64,000 nucleotides of DNA from Paraburkholderia solitsugae (GTDB lineage: Bacteria > Pseudomonadota > Gammaproteobacteria > Burkholderiales > Burkholderiaceae). The stretch is from contig NZ_WOEY01000058.1 of NCBI RefSeq assembly GCF_013177695.1, positions 86,219-150,218 on the forward strand, written 5' to 3'. The position numbers and the translations under genes were made by a program. The notes under the pieces are model-generated. The model saw only the letters and a program-made list of their open reading frames with translations, ran no database searches and was not told the DNA's origin. Shown piece after piece: positions 28,245 to 37,024 of the stretch (position 1 is its first letter; every line of letters begins with the position of its first letter).

Positions 28245-28253
28245 AACAATGAT
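28225..28253 (+). promoter_or_regulatory. Predicted sigma-70 promoter of the ABC transporter operon
   Basis: A consensus -35 box TTGACA (28225-28230) is followed after 17 bp by AATGAT (28248-28253), four of six matches to TATAAT. It points to the transporter gene starting at GTG 28334. The -35 box lies inside the inverted repeat at 28212-28244. Confidence 0.5.
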
Positions 28254-28333
28254 AGCGCCAATCGAATAACAGTAATGATAATCGCATTGCGGTAAAACGT
28301 CAAGCGTTCACAGCAAAGCCAAGGAGCAACACA

Positions 28334-29566
28334 GTGTCGACGTCCATCAACAGGGTCAACGAACTGCCCGCGCGACAAACCGCGCGGACCATCGGCGCTT
28401 CTCAGGCCGGTAGTCAGGCCAGCAGCCACCCGGCGCTAGGTGCCGGCGCGGCAAGCGCGTCCAATATGCACGGCACGCCCATTATCGATGTGCGCGCCGC
28501 TCACAAGATCTACCCGGGCGACGCGTCCGGCGCTGCCCACGCACTGAAAGGCGTGTCGGTGTCGATCAACGACAACGAGTTCTTCACGTTGCTCGGGCCA
28601 TCGGGCTGTGGCAAGACGACCTTGCTACGACTGCTGGCTGGCTTCGAGCAACCTTCGTCCGGCGAAATTCTGCTGGCCGGCGAGCCGGTTCATGCGTTGC
28701 CGCCGTATCGCCGTCCGATCAACACGGTATTTCAGCACTACGCACTGTTTCCCAACATAACGGTGGCGCAGAACATCGCGTTCGGCCTGCGCATGCTCAA
28801 GCGCAGCCCTGCCGACATCAAGCGCCGGGTGGCCGAGATGCTGGCGCTCGTCAAGATGGAGAAGTTCGCCGACAGGCGCGCGAACCAGCTCTCCGGCGGC
28901 CAGCAGCAACGTATCGCGCTGGCCCGGGCACTCGCTCCGCAGCCGCGTGTGCTGCTGCTGGACGAACCGCTGTCGGCGCTCGACCTGAAGCTGCGCCAGG
29001 CCATGCGGCTCGAACTGAAAAGTTTGCAGGAAAAGACCGGCATCACGTTCGTGTTCGTCACGCACGATCAGGAAGAAGCCTTGGCGATGAGCGATCGCAT
29101 CGCCGTGATGTCGGAAGGTCTGATTCAGCAGATCGGCACACCTGAAGACATCTATGACCGGCCCGCCACGCGCTTCGTCGCGGACTTCATCGGCGAGAAC
29201 AACATGCTGTCCGGGCGGATCACGGAACGGGGCGCCGCGTTCGTGCGGGTCGTGGTGCCCGAGGTCGGCGATTTCGTGCTGGCACAGCACGATGGCTACG
29301 CGGTTGGCGATTCGGTGACGTTGGCCATCCGGCCCGAGCGGATGGCGTTCGGTGCGGGCGTGGGATCGACCGGCCTCAGGCTCCAGGGCGAGATCGCGGC
29401 GACGGTCTATCTCGGCACCGATACCGCCTGTCACGTCCGGCTGGGCAACGGGCAGCGCATCGTCGTTCGCGACATGACCGCCGGGCGCCTCGCCAACCGT
29501 CCGCAAATCGGCGAGCCTGTCTGGCTGGATGTCGCTGCGAACGCCGTCAACCTGCTGAAGGATTGA
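28334..29566 (+). CDS. ABC transporter ATP-binding protein, polyamine (PotA) type
   Basis: ATPase driving uptake of a polyamine-like solute. The 410-residue product starts at GTG 28334, chosen because AAGGAG lies 7 nt upstream. After a 45-residue Ser/Ala/Gln-rich leader that other PotA proteins lack, the domain shows Walker A GPSGCGKTT (88-96), signature LSGGQQQR, Walker B VLLLDEPLSALD, the switch histidine in FVFVTHDQEEA, and a C-terminal TOBE-type domain. The next gene starts one base after its stop, so it heads an operon of ATPase, two permeases and binding protein. The exact substrate (putrescine, spermidine, a guanidino or amide compound) is unknown. Confidence 0.93.
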   Translation: MSTSINRVNELPARQTARTIGASQAGSQASSHPALGAGAASASNMHGTPIIDVRAAHKIYPGDASGAAHALKGVSVSINDNEFFTLLGPSGCGKTTLLRLLAGFEQPSSGEILLAGEPVHALPPYRRPINTVFQHYALFPNITVAQNIAFGLRMLKRSPADIKRRVAEMLALVKMEKFADRRANQLSGGQQQRIALARALAPQPRVLLLDEPLSALDLKLRQAMRLELKSLQEKTGITFVFVTHDQEEALAMSDRIAVMSEGLIQQIGTPEDIYDRPATRFVADFIGENNMLSGRITERGAAFVRVVVPEVGDFVLAQHDGYAVGDSVTLAIRPERMAFGAGVGSTGLRLQGEIAATVYLGTDTACHVRLGNGQRIVVRDMTAGRLANRPQIGEPVWLDVAANAVNLLKD

Positions 29567-29567
29567 A

Positions 29568-30518
29568 ATGCAAGCTGACCTTCCTCAATCGATTCCGCTC
29601 GCGGCCGAGCCCGGCCCCCTGGAGCGCCGCGAACGGCGTTTGCAACTCGCCAGTCTGCTGCCGGCGCCGCTGATGATTGCGGTATTTCTGGTAGCGCCGC
29701 TGCTGCTGGTCGTGGCTTATTCGTTCATGGAGGCAAATGGGTACGGTGGCGTGGTGCACCGATTCAGCCTGGATGCCTACGTCCAGTTGCTCTTCGAACG
29801 CAATCTCGACGATAGCCTGAGCTTCACCGACGCGTATCTGATGATCGCGTGGCGTTCGATATCGGTAGCCGGGATGACGACGCTCATCACCATGCTGGTC
29901 GGCTTTCCGGTCGCGGTGTATATCGCCTTGCAGCCCGTTGCGAAGCGCAACAGGTTGATCCTGTGGATCACGATTCCGTTCTGGACCAATCTGCTGGTGC
30001 GCACTTACGCGTGGATCCTGCTGCTGCGCGACACAGGGGTAATTAACGGCGTATTGCAGGCGCTCGGCATCATTCACCAGCCGCTGCCTTTGCTCTACAC
30101 CGACAGCGCGGTGCTCGTCGGCCTCGTCTATACGTATGCCCCCTTCATGGTGCTGCCGATCTATTCGAGTGTCGAGAAGATGGACATTCGCCTGATCGAG
30201 GCCGCGCATGATCTCTACGCGTCGAAAACCCAGGCGCTGCTGCGCGTGGTGTTACCCGCTGCGGCACCAGGCATCGTGGCGGGTTGCATGCTGACCTTCA
30301 TTCCGTGCCTCGGTGCCATGATTGCGCCCGAACTGTTGGGAGGGGGCAAGAAGCTGATGCTGGGCAACCTCATCTACCGGCAATTTACCGAAGCCCGCGA
30401 CTGGCCTTTCGGTTCGGTGTTTGCGGTGGTGCTGCTGGTGGCCATTGTCACGGCGGCAGCGCTGATCTCCCTGATCCGCTCGAGTCTCGGTGCATCGCGA
30501 GCAAGGAGGCCGCAATGA
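29568..30518 (+). CDS. ABC transporter permease, PotB type
   Basis: First inner-membrane permease of the polyamine-type transporter. The 316-residue protein has a cytoplasmic N-terminus followed by about six membrane segments (LLPAPLMIAVFLVAPLLLVV is the first) and the permease EAA-type loop around EAAHDLYASKTQALLRVVLP, which contacts the ATPase. It starts one base past the ATPase stop and overlaps the next permease by 4 bp (ATGA), so translation is coupled. Confidence 0.93.
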   Translation: MQADLPQSIPLAAEPGPLERRERRLQLASLLPAPLMIAVFLVAPLLLVVAYSFMEANGYGGVVHRFSLDAYVQLLFERNLDDSLSFTDAYLMIAWRSISVAGMTTLITMLVGFPVAVYIALQPVAKRNRLILWITIPFWTNLLVRTYAWILLLRDTGVINGVLQALGIIHQPLPLLYTDSAVLVGLVYTYAPFMVLPIYSSVEKMDIRLIEAAHDLYASKTQALLRVVLPAAAPGIVAGCMLTFIPCLGAMIAPELLGGGKKLMLGNLIYRQFTEARDWPFGSVFAVVLLVAIVTAAALISLIRSSLGASRARRPQ

Positions 30519-31330
30519 CTATCCTCCGTCGACCTGCGGTGTTCCGTGCCAATCATTTCAGCGGTTTCGGCGCGATTACCTCGGCATTCTATCTATACCT
30601 GTATGCACCGATCGTGGCGCTGATCGTGCTGTCGTTCAACGGCAGTACCTCCGCGACGATCTGGAAGGAGTTCAGCCTCAGATGGTATGCGGTGGCTTTG
30701 CAGAATGCCGGATTGCGCGATGCGGCGCAGAACAGCGTGGTCATTGCGCTAACGTCGGCGTCGTTGTCGACGGTACTCGCGACCATGGCCGCGCTCGCGA
30801 TCGCACGCCGGCAGCGTACACGCACCACCGGCACCGCCGAGCGCGTCATCATGCTGCCGCTCGTCCTTCCGGAGATCGTGGTCGGTGTCGCCACGTTGGG
30901 GTTCTTCAGTGCGATCGGCCTGTCGCTCGGTTTGGGCAATCTGATCATTGCGCACACGGTGTTCTGCATCCCGTTCGCGTACCTGCCGATCCGCGCCCGT
31001 CTTCAAGGGATGGACAACCGGTACGAACAGGCGGCGATGGACCTGTATGCCCGTGAGTGGGCCACGCTGCGCTACGTGACGTTGCCGTTACTGATGCCTG
31101 CCATTGTGTCCGGATTGATGCTGGCCTTCGTCGTCTCGCTCGACAACTTCATCATTTCCGTGCTCGTCGCGCAGGCGGGGTCGACTACCTTGCCGATCTT
31201 TATCTTCAGCCTGATGCGCATGGGGGTCACACCCGACGTGAACGCCGCCTCAACCATCATCCTCGCGGTTTCGGTTGCCCTGGTGGTGGCCTCGCACATG
31301 ATCGGCAAGGGCAGTCGCAAGCGTTCCTAA
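30515..31330 (+). CDS. ABC transporter permease, PotC type
   Basis: Second inner-membrane permease. ATG 30515 overlaps the previous stop as ATGA and has AAGGAGG upstream, so the 271-residue version is chosen over longer upstream starts. About six membrane segments are visible (FYLYLYAPIVALIVLSFNG first), with the EAA-type loop at EQAAMDLYAREWATLRYVTLP. PotC proteins are normally 260-280 residues. It pairs with the PotB-type permease and is followed after 37 bp by the binding protein. Confidence 0.93.
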   Translation: MTILRRPAVFRANHFSGFGAITSAFYLYLYAPIVALIVLSFNGSTSATIWKEFSLRWYAVALQNAGLRDAAQNSVVIALTSASLSTVLATMAALAIARRQRTRTTGTAERVIMLPLVLPEIVVGVATLGFFSAIGLSLGLGNLIIAHTVFCIPFAYLPIRARLQGMDNRYEQAAMDLYAREWATLRYVTLPLLMPAIVSGLMLAFVVSLDNFIISVLVAQAGSTTLPIFIFSLMRMGVTPDVNAASTIILAVSVALVVASHMIGKGSRKRS

Positions 31331-31367
31331 CCTGTTTTCACATCAATACAGCAAACCCAACGGAGAC

Positions 31368-32408
31368 ATGATGAAAAAATTCCTGAGCAGCACCGGCGTT
31401 GTCCTCGCCTGCGTTGCCCCGGCGATGGTTGCCCATGCCGCAGGCAGCCTGAACCTGTACAACTGGTCCGGCTATATCGCCCCCGATCTGATCACCCAGT
31501 TCGAGAAAGAGACGGGTATCAAGGTCAATATCGACAACTACGATTCGGACGAGACGCTGCTGGCGAAGCTCAAGCAGGGTGGGGCCGGTTATGACATCGC
31601 CGTGACCGGGCAGAATATGGTGCAGGTGCTGGCCCGTCAGGGACTCATCGAAAAAATCGACGCAGCCAGCATTCCTGGGTACAACAATATCGTCGCGCGC
31701 TTTCGCAAACCGCAATGGGATCCGAAAGGCGAGTATTCGGTTCCCTACCTGTGGGGCACGATGAACTTCGCCGTTGACGCCAGCGTATACAACGGCGACA
31801 TCAACTCGATGAAGGTGTTGTTCGATCCACCGGCGCCGCTGCGCGGCAAGATCAACATGTTCGAGTCAGCGGACGACGCCATCGCGCTCGCGGCGATCGA
31901 GGCCGACGTGCCGTTCTGCAGCGAGGATCCGAAGCAGATGCAAAAAGTGCTGGATGTCCTCAAACAGCAGAAGCCCTTTGTGAAGACCTACAGTTCAAAG
32001 GCGGGTGCGATTCGCGAATCATTGGTCTCCGGTGAAATTTCCATGTCGGCTGTCTGGAGCGGCACGGCGCAGCGCGCGTCCGATCTCAAGCACTCGATTC
32101 GCTACGCGTATCCGAAGGAGGGATCGCTCGCCTGGGTCGATAACGTTGTGGTGCCCAACGGGGCACCTGATCTGGACAACGCGAAGAAATTTATTGCGTT
32201 CCTGCTGACCCCCAAGGTCGCCGCCATGAATACCAATTTCCTGAAATATCAGAACGCGATCGACGGCGCAGACGCTTACGTCGCTGACGATGTGAAGCAC
32301 GCGCCCGAACTGAGTCCGCCGGCCGGCGAAAAGCTGGTGTTCAAGCAGGCCTGCTCGGAAGCCGCGATCCGCCTGCATGACCGGCTCTGGACCGCGCTCC
32401 TCAAGTAA
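31368..32408 (+). CDS. Periplasmic polyamine-type substrate-binding protein (PotD/PotF family)
   Basis: Captures the solute in the periplasm for the ABC permeases. The 346-residue product has a signal peptide (KKFLSSTGVVLACVAPAMVAHA, cut near AHA-AG) [about residues 2-23] and then the family start LNLYNWSGYIAPD. SVPYLWGTMNFAVD, YSSKAGAIRESLVSGEIS and LAWVDNVVVP line up with ligand-contacting parts of PotD/PotF, including an aromatic and an Asp in the WVDN segment; this favours a cationic amine ligand. The start may be ATG 31368 or 31371. A long hairpin follows the stop. Confidence 0.92.
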   Translation: MMKKFLSSTGVVLACVAPAMVAHAAGSLNLYNWSGYIAPDLITQFEKETGIKVNIDNYDSDETLLAKLKQGGAGYDIAVTGQNMVQVLARQGLIEKIDAASIPGYNNIVARFRKPQWDPKGEYSVPYLWGTMNFAVDASVYNGDINSMKVLFDPPAPLRGKINMFESADDAIALAAIEADVPFCSEDPKQMQKVLDVLKQQKPFVKTYSSKAGAIRESLVSGEISMSAVWSGTAQRASDLKHSIRYAYPKEGSLAWVDNVVVPNGAPDLDNAKKFIAFLLTPKVAAMNTNFLKYQNAIDGADAYVADDVKHAPELSPPAGEKLVFKQACSEAAIRLHDRLWTALLK

Positions 32409-32431
32409 GTCACTAGCGTTTCCCGAACCAG

Positions 32432-32480
32432 GCACGTCCGCCGCTCCGTGCGCACTGTCGCACGGAGCGCACCAACGTGC
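32432..32480. terminator. Two-tier stem-loop after the binding-protein gene
   Basis: Inner stem CGCTCCGTGCG (32442-32452) pairs perfectly with 32459-32469 over a 6-nt loop; an outer stem GCACGT (32432-32437) pairs with ACGTGC (32475-32480). There is no T-run. Such structures after a binding-protein gene often stabilise upstream mRNA and reduce read-through to the next gene. Confidence 0.6.
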
Positions 32481-32552
32481 TTGCTGTCCGGAAGGGGCGG
32501 GGCCGGACGCGCATCCGGTTCCCTGAGATATATATGGAGCAAGTAATCAATT

Positions 32553-33989
32553 ATGAGTGTCGATTCCACTCTTCTCGAACGATCCGCCTGCGAGGTGGTC
32601 GACATGCTGCGCCAGGAGGCAGTCAGCCCGCACGACCTGCTCGATACCCTGGCCGAGCAGGTGGCGCGCGTCGAGCCGCATGTCAATGCGTTGCCGACGC
32701 TATGCTGGGAACGCGCCCACGAGCACGCTCAGGCGCTGCTGCGCAAGCCCGTCGCCGAACGCGGGGTGTTGTGCGGTCTGCCCGTGCCGATCAAGGATCT
32801 GTCGGCTGTTGCAGGCGTGCGCACGACCTACGGCTCACGGGTGTATGAGAATTTCGTGCCGACTGAAACGGACGTCACGCCCGCACAACTCGAAGCGAAT
32901 GGCGCCATCATCTACGCGAAATCCAATTCGCCGGAATTCGGTGCAGGCGGCCACACATTCAACGATGTACTGGGACTGACGCGCAACCCGTGGAATCTGT
33001 CGCGCTCCGCGGGCGGGTCGTCCGGCGGTGCAGCGGCGGCGCTTGCCTCGGGCACGGCCTGGGTCGCGCACGGCTCGGATCTCGCGGGCTCGCTGCGCAC
33101 GCCGGCCGCATTTTGCGGCGTCGTGGGGTTACGGCCCACGCCCGGTCGCGTGGCTTCCGGACCGGCACGCGATCCATTTGACACGTTGGGCGTTCAGGGG
33201 CCGATGGCGCGCAATGTGGCGGACACAGCCCTTTTGCTGGACGCGATGTGCGGCATCGATAGCCGGACACCGCTGTCAATGGCGCGACCCGTTACGCCTT
33301 TTCTAGACCATGCGTTGCGCCCGCACAAGCCGGCGCGCGTTGCGTACAGCGCGGGGCTCGGCATCGCCGAGCCGGAAGCGGAGATCGGTGCGATCTGCGC
33401 GGCTACCATGGACCGCCTCGTGGCGGAAGGTATCGGGGTCGAGCAGCCGCGCATCGATCTGTCGAGTGGCGCGCGTGCGTTTCATGTGCTGCGCGGGGTG
33501 GCCTATGCCACCAACCATGCCGAGGTGCTGGCACAACATCGCGAATTGCTGAATCCCAACGTGATCGGCAACATCGAGTATGGCCTGTCGCTCGATGGCC
33601 CTTCGATCGCCGATGCGCGGCGCACGCGTGGCGCACTCTTTCACGAGATGAGCGCCTTACTCGACGAGTACGACGTCGTCATCTGTCCGGCTTCGATTGT
33701 GCCGGCCTTTCCGGCCGACCAGATCTACGTGACGAGCGCAGCGGGTCGCGACTTCGACACGTATATCGATTGGCTTTCGATCACCTATGGACTCACGTTG
33801 CTCGGCGTTCCTGTTATCGCGATTCCGTGTGGCATGACGCGCGACGGCTTGCCCGTGGGCATCCAGATTGTGGGGCGGCCGCGGGGTGAAGCGGCATTGT
33901 TCTCGGTCGCGGCTTCGATCGAAGCGATCATCGGCACGTGGGCCACCCATGAGCGCCAACTCGATTCTCTCGCATGCGCGAAAACATGA
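32553..33989 (+). CDS. Amidase (amidase-signature family)
   Basis: Hydrolyses a carboxamide to acid and ammonia. The 478-residue protein has the complete Ser-cisSer-Lys triad of the amidase-signature family: Lys81 in PIKDLSAV, Ser156 in AGGSSGGAAA and the nucleophile Ser180 in GSDLAGSLRTPA. The rest of the domain is complete and no signal peptide is visible. It sits between a polyamine-type transporter and an aminotransferase/aldehyde dehydrogenase pair. One possibility is hydrolysis of 4-guanidinobutyramide or an acylated amine, but many amidases of this family act on other amides, and GatA is excluded by the absence of gatB/gatC. Confidence 0.9.
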   Translation: MSVDSTLLERSACEVVDMLRQEAVSPHDLLDTLAEQVARVEPHVNALPTLCWERAHEHAQALLRKPVAERGVLCGLPVPIKDLSAVAGVRTTYGSRVYENFVPTETDVTPAQLEANGAIIYAKSNSPEFGAGGHTFNDVLGLTRNPWNLSRSAGGSSGGAAAALASGTAWVAHGSDLAGSLRTPAAFCGVVGLRPTPGRVASGPARDPFDTLGVQGPMARNVADTALLLDAMCGIDSRTPLSMARPVTPFLDHALRPHKPARVAYSAGLGIAEPEAEIGAICAATMDRLVAEGIGVEQPRIDLSSGARAFHVLRGVAYATNHAEVLAQHRELLNPNVIGNIEYGLSLDGPSIADARRTRGALFHEMSALLDEYDVVICPASIVPAFPADQIYVTSAAGRDFDTYIDWLSITYGLTLLGVPVIAIPCGMTRDGLPVGIQIVGRPRGEAALFSVAASIEAIIGTWATHERQLDSLACAKT

Positions 33990-34012
33990 CTTCCGGAACC
34001 CAGGAGCAAGAC

Positions 34013-35401
34013 ATGACATTTAAACCCGATTCGAATCAGGCACGCGACGTCGCGTACTACCTGCATCCTTATACGAACCTCGCCGTGCACGAACAGGAAG
34101 GGCCGCTTGTCATCACGCGAGGCGAAGGCTGCTATGTCTACGACGAGGCGGGCAACCGCTATCTGGAAAGCCTCGCCGGCCTCTTCTGTGCGTCGCTCGG
34201 TTTCAGCGAAGGGCGTCTCGCCGATGCCGCTGATCGCCAGATGCGCAAGTTGCCGTTTTATCACGCGTTTGGCCAGAAATCGACGGACGTCGGCATTGAG
34301 TTGGCCGAAAAACTCATTTCGATCGCACCGGTGCCCATGTCAAAGGTGTTCTTCGCGAACTCCGGTTCCGAGGCCAACGATACGGCGATCAAGCTCGTCT
34401 GGTACTACCACAACGCAATCGGCAAGCCGCGCAAGAAGAAGATCATTTCGCGCAGCAAGGCGTATCACGGCGTCACCGTTGCCGCCGCGAGTCTGACGGG
34501 TCTGCCTTATGCGCATCGCGAGTTCGACCTGCCGATCGAGCGCATCGTGCACGCGGACTGCCCCCACTATTACCGTTCCTCAGAGGCTGGCGAGACCGAG
34601 GAAGACTACGCCACGCGCTGCGCCGACGCGCTTGAGCAACTGATCCTGAAGGAGGGGCCGGATGAGGTCGGCGCGTTCTTTGCAGAACCGGTGATGGGCT
34701 CGGCCGGCGTGATCGTGCCGCCGCGCACGTACTTCGAGAAAGTGCAGAAGGTGCTGAAGAAGTACGACGTGCTGTTTATCGCCGATGAAGTGATCTGCGC
34801 ATTCGGTCGCACCGGCAACATGTTCGGCAGCCAGACCTACGGCCTGCAACCCGACATGATTACCGTCGCCAAACAACTGTCCGCTGGGTACCAGCCGATT
34901 TCGGCCCTGATGATCAACGACAAGGTCTATCAGGCTCTGGTGGAGCAGAGCCGGAAGGTGGGCACCTTCGGTCATGGCTATACCTATACCGGCCATCCGG
35001 TGGCGGCGGCGGTCGCGCTCGAAGCGATCCGGATCTACGAAGAGCTCGATATCGTCAAGCGCGTGCGCGAACTCGCTCCGGTCTTCCATGCCCATCTGCA
35101 ACGTCTTGGCGACCACCCGTTGATCGGCGAGGCGCGTGGCGTCGGTCTGTTGGGCGGTCTGGAGGTGTCGAAGAACAAGGCGCGCCGGGAATTGTTTGCA
35201 CCGGTTGCCGGCGTGGCCGCTTATGCGGCGAAGCGTGCGTTGGCCTATGGCGTGATCACGCGCGGATTGAATGACACCGTGACGCTGTGTCCGCCGCTGA
35301 TCATTACCCCCGCCGAACTCGACGAGATGTTCGACGGCATCGGTAGGGCACTTGACGATACGCACGCGTGGGCTAACCAGCAAGGTTTGATGGCTGCATG
35401 A
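34013..35401 (+). CDS. Class III (omega-amino acid/diamine) aminotransferase
   Basis: PLP enzyme moving a terminal amino group from a diamine or omega-amino acid to pyruvate or 2-oxoglutarate. ATG 34013 has AGGAG 8 nt upstream and gives 462 residues; an ATG at 33974 overlapping the amidase gene is less likely. Seen are the cofactor region FFANSGSEANDTAIKL, YHGVTVAAASLTG, the DE pair in LFIADEVICAFGRTG, and the Schiff-base Lys287 in TVAKQLSAGYQP. It resembles putrescine/beta-alanine:pyruvate aminotransferases. With the aldehyde dehydrogenase 37 bp downstream it could convert an amine to its acid; the substrate is not proven. Confidence 0.9.
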   Translation: MTFKPDSNQARDVAYYLHPYTNLAVHEQEGPLVITRGEGCYVYDEAGNRYLESLAGLFCASLGFSEGRLADAADRQMRKLPFYHAFGQKSTDVGIELAEKLISIAPVPMSKVFFANSGSEANDTAIKLVWYYHNAIGKPRKKKIISRSKAYHGVTVAAASLTGLPYAHREFDLPIERIVHADCPHYYRSSEAGETEEDYATRCADALEQLILKEGPDEVGAFFAEPVMGSAGVIVPPRTYFEKVQKVLKKYDVLFIADEVICAFGRTGNMFGSQTYGLQPDMITVAKQLSAGYQPISALMINDKVYQALVEQSRKVGTFGHGYTYTGHPVAAAVALEAIRIYEELDIVKRVRELAPVFHAHLQRLGDHPLIGEARGVGLLGGLEVSKNKARRELFAPVAGVAAYAAKRALAYGVITRGLNDTVTLCPPLIITPAELDEMFDGIGRALDDTHAWANQQGLMAA

Positions 35402-35438
35402 AACCAACCGGACGGAAAGCGTCAAGGATGTTGAAAAG

Positions 35439-36863
35439 ATGAACAGGCATTTGCAGTTCTATATCGATGGCGAATGGGTGGCGCCTTCTCGGGGCGGCCA
35501 ACGGCTGCCGGTCATCAATCCGGCGACTGAGAAAGCGATTGCGGAGATCGCACTCGGTTCGCCGGTCGATGTCGATCGGGCAGTCGCTGCCGCCCGGCGC
35601 GCGTTTGCGGATTACGCGCATTCGAAGCGGGAAGTGCGGCTTGCATTGCTCCAGTCGGTGATCGATATCTATGAACGGCGCCAGGACGAAATCGCACGAA
35701 CCATTGCGCTCGAAATCGGTGCGCCGCTCGAACTGGCGCGGCAAGCGCACGCGCCGGTAGGGCTTTCGCATCTGAAACGGGCGAAGGAGGTCCTCGCGGG
35801 CTACCCCTTCGACGAAACGGTGAACGGCACCGTCGTGACGCGGGAACCGGTCGGCGTGTGCGCGCTGATTACGCCGTGGAACTGGCCGATGAACCAGGTC
35901 GCCTGCAAGGTCGGTCCGGCGCTCGCGGCTGGCTGCACGATGGTGCTCAAACCTAGCGAGTTGGCGCCGTTGTCTGCCCTGCTGTTCGCGGAGATTCTTG
36001 AGGAGGCGGGCGTGCCGCGCGGCGTGTTCAACCTGGTCAACGGTGACGGTCCCACGGTAGGGCAGGCGCTGGCCGAGCATCCGGACGTGGACATGGTGTC
36101 GTTTACCGGCTCGACGCGAGCGGGGGTGGCGATCGCCAAATCGGCCGCCGATACCGTCAAGCGCGTGCATCAGGAGCTGGGTGGAAAGTCGCCCAGCCTG
36201 GTACTCGAAGATGCGGATCTTGCCGAGGCCGTGAGCTATACCACGCGAACCTGCTTTCGCAACAGCGGGCAGTCGTGCAACGCCCCAACCCGCTTGCTGG
36301 TGCCCGCGGGACGGCACACCGAAGCCGTGGCAGTCGCATCCGGCATAGCGGAAGCCACCGTGGCCGGCGATCCGTTTGATCCGGATACCGTCATCGGACC
36401 CGTGGTCAGCAGGCGTCAGTACGACCACATACAGACGCTGATCAGGGCCGGTATGGGGGAGGGCGCGACGCTTGTCGCCGGCGGGCTGGATCGACCCGAG
36501 GGAATGAAACGCGGTTTCTTTCTGCGTCCCACCGTGTTCGCCGACGTGCGCAACGATATGAGGCTTGCACGCGAAGAGATTTTTGGACCGGTCCTGGCGA
36601 TTCTCCCCTATGAGTCGGAAGAGGAGGCGATCTGCATCGCTAACGACACGGAGTACGGCCTGTCAGCTTACGTGGCATCGAATGATGTCGATCATGCTCG
36701 CGCCGTCGCCCGCAGGCTGCGTACCGGCATGGTCCATATCAATGGTGCGCGCTCAGACGTTGCTGCCGCGTTTGGGGGTTACAAGCGTTCCGGGAACGGG
36801 CGGGAATGGGGACGTTACGGGTTCGAGGAGTTTCTCGAGATCAAGTCGATGTTCGGCTACTAA
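35439..36863 (+). CDS. NAD(P)-dependent aldehyde dehydrogenase
   Basis: Oxidises an aldehyde, likely the product of the preceding aminotransferase. The 474-residue protein is a standard ALDH: PWNWPMNQ cofactor loop, GSTRAGVAIAKSAA, Glu246 in HQELGGKSP and the catalytic Cys280 in NSGQSCNAPTR. The start at ATG 35439 has AGGATGTTGAAAAG upstream. Sequence type resembles general semialdehyde/aliphatic ALDHs, so 4-aminobutyraldehyde or a related amino-aldehyde is a reasonable guess from context only. Confidence 0.91.
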   Translation: MNRHLQFYIDGEWVAPSRGGQRLPVINPATEKAIAEIALGSPVDVDRAVAAARRAFADYAHSKREVRLALLQSVIDIYERRQDEIARTIALEIGAPLELARQAHAPVGLSHLKRAKEVLAGYPFDETVNGTVVTREPVGVCALITPWNWPMNQVACKVGPALAAGCTMVLKPSELAPLSALLFAEILEEAGVPRGVFNLVNGDGPTVGQALAEHPDVDMVSFTGSTRAGVAIAKSAADTVKRVHQELGGKSPSLVLEDADLAEAVSYTTRTCFRNSGQSCNAPTRLLVPAGRHTEAVAVASGIAEATVAGDPFDPDTVIGPVVSRRQYDHIQTLIRAGMGEGATLVAGGLDRPEGMKRGFFLRPTVFADVRNDMRLAREEIFGPVLAILPYESEEEAICIANDTEYGLSAYVASNDVDHARAVARRLRTGMVHINGARSDVAAAFGGYKRSGNGREWGRYGFEEFLEIKSMFGY

Positions 36864-36938
36864 CGGGAGGGTAGGTAAGGAGCGGGCACGTTGGCGGCGC
36901 GAGCCGAAGACGTCCCGCAGCGGAGCATGTTCGGCTTT

Positions 36939-36975
36939 GATTTCAATTTAAATAATTAGTAATACAAATGAAATC
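36939..36975. promoter_or_regulatory. AT-rich porin promoter region with inverted repeat
   Basis: GATTTCA (36939-36945) and TGAAATC (36969-36975) are exact inverted copies, 23 bases apart, inside an AT-rich stretch that stands out from the GC-rich surroundings, 50-86 bp before the porin start. A response-regulator site is possible. Confidence 0.4.
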
Positions 36976-37024
36976 TGCCCGATACGAAATGTCAGGGCGG
37001 ATCTGGGAAAACTTTGGAGATAAT

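Noticed and set aside
30284..30514. Upstream extension of the PotC-type permease
   Set aside because: The extended part is an out-of-frame reading of the PotB gene; ATG 30515 has AAGGAGG and overlaps the stop as ATGA.
32553..33989. GatA (tRNA amidotransferase) reading of the amidase
   Set aside because: No gatB or gatC nearby and the operon is catabolic; general amidase is the safer call.
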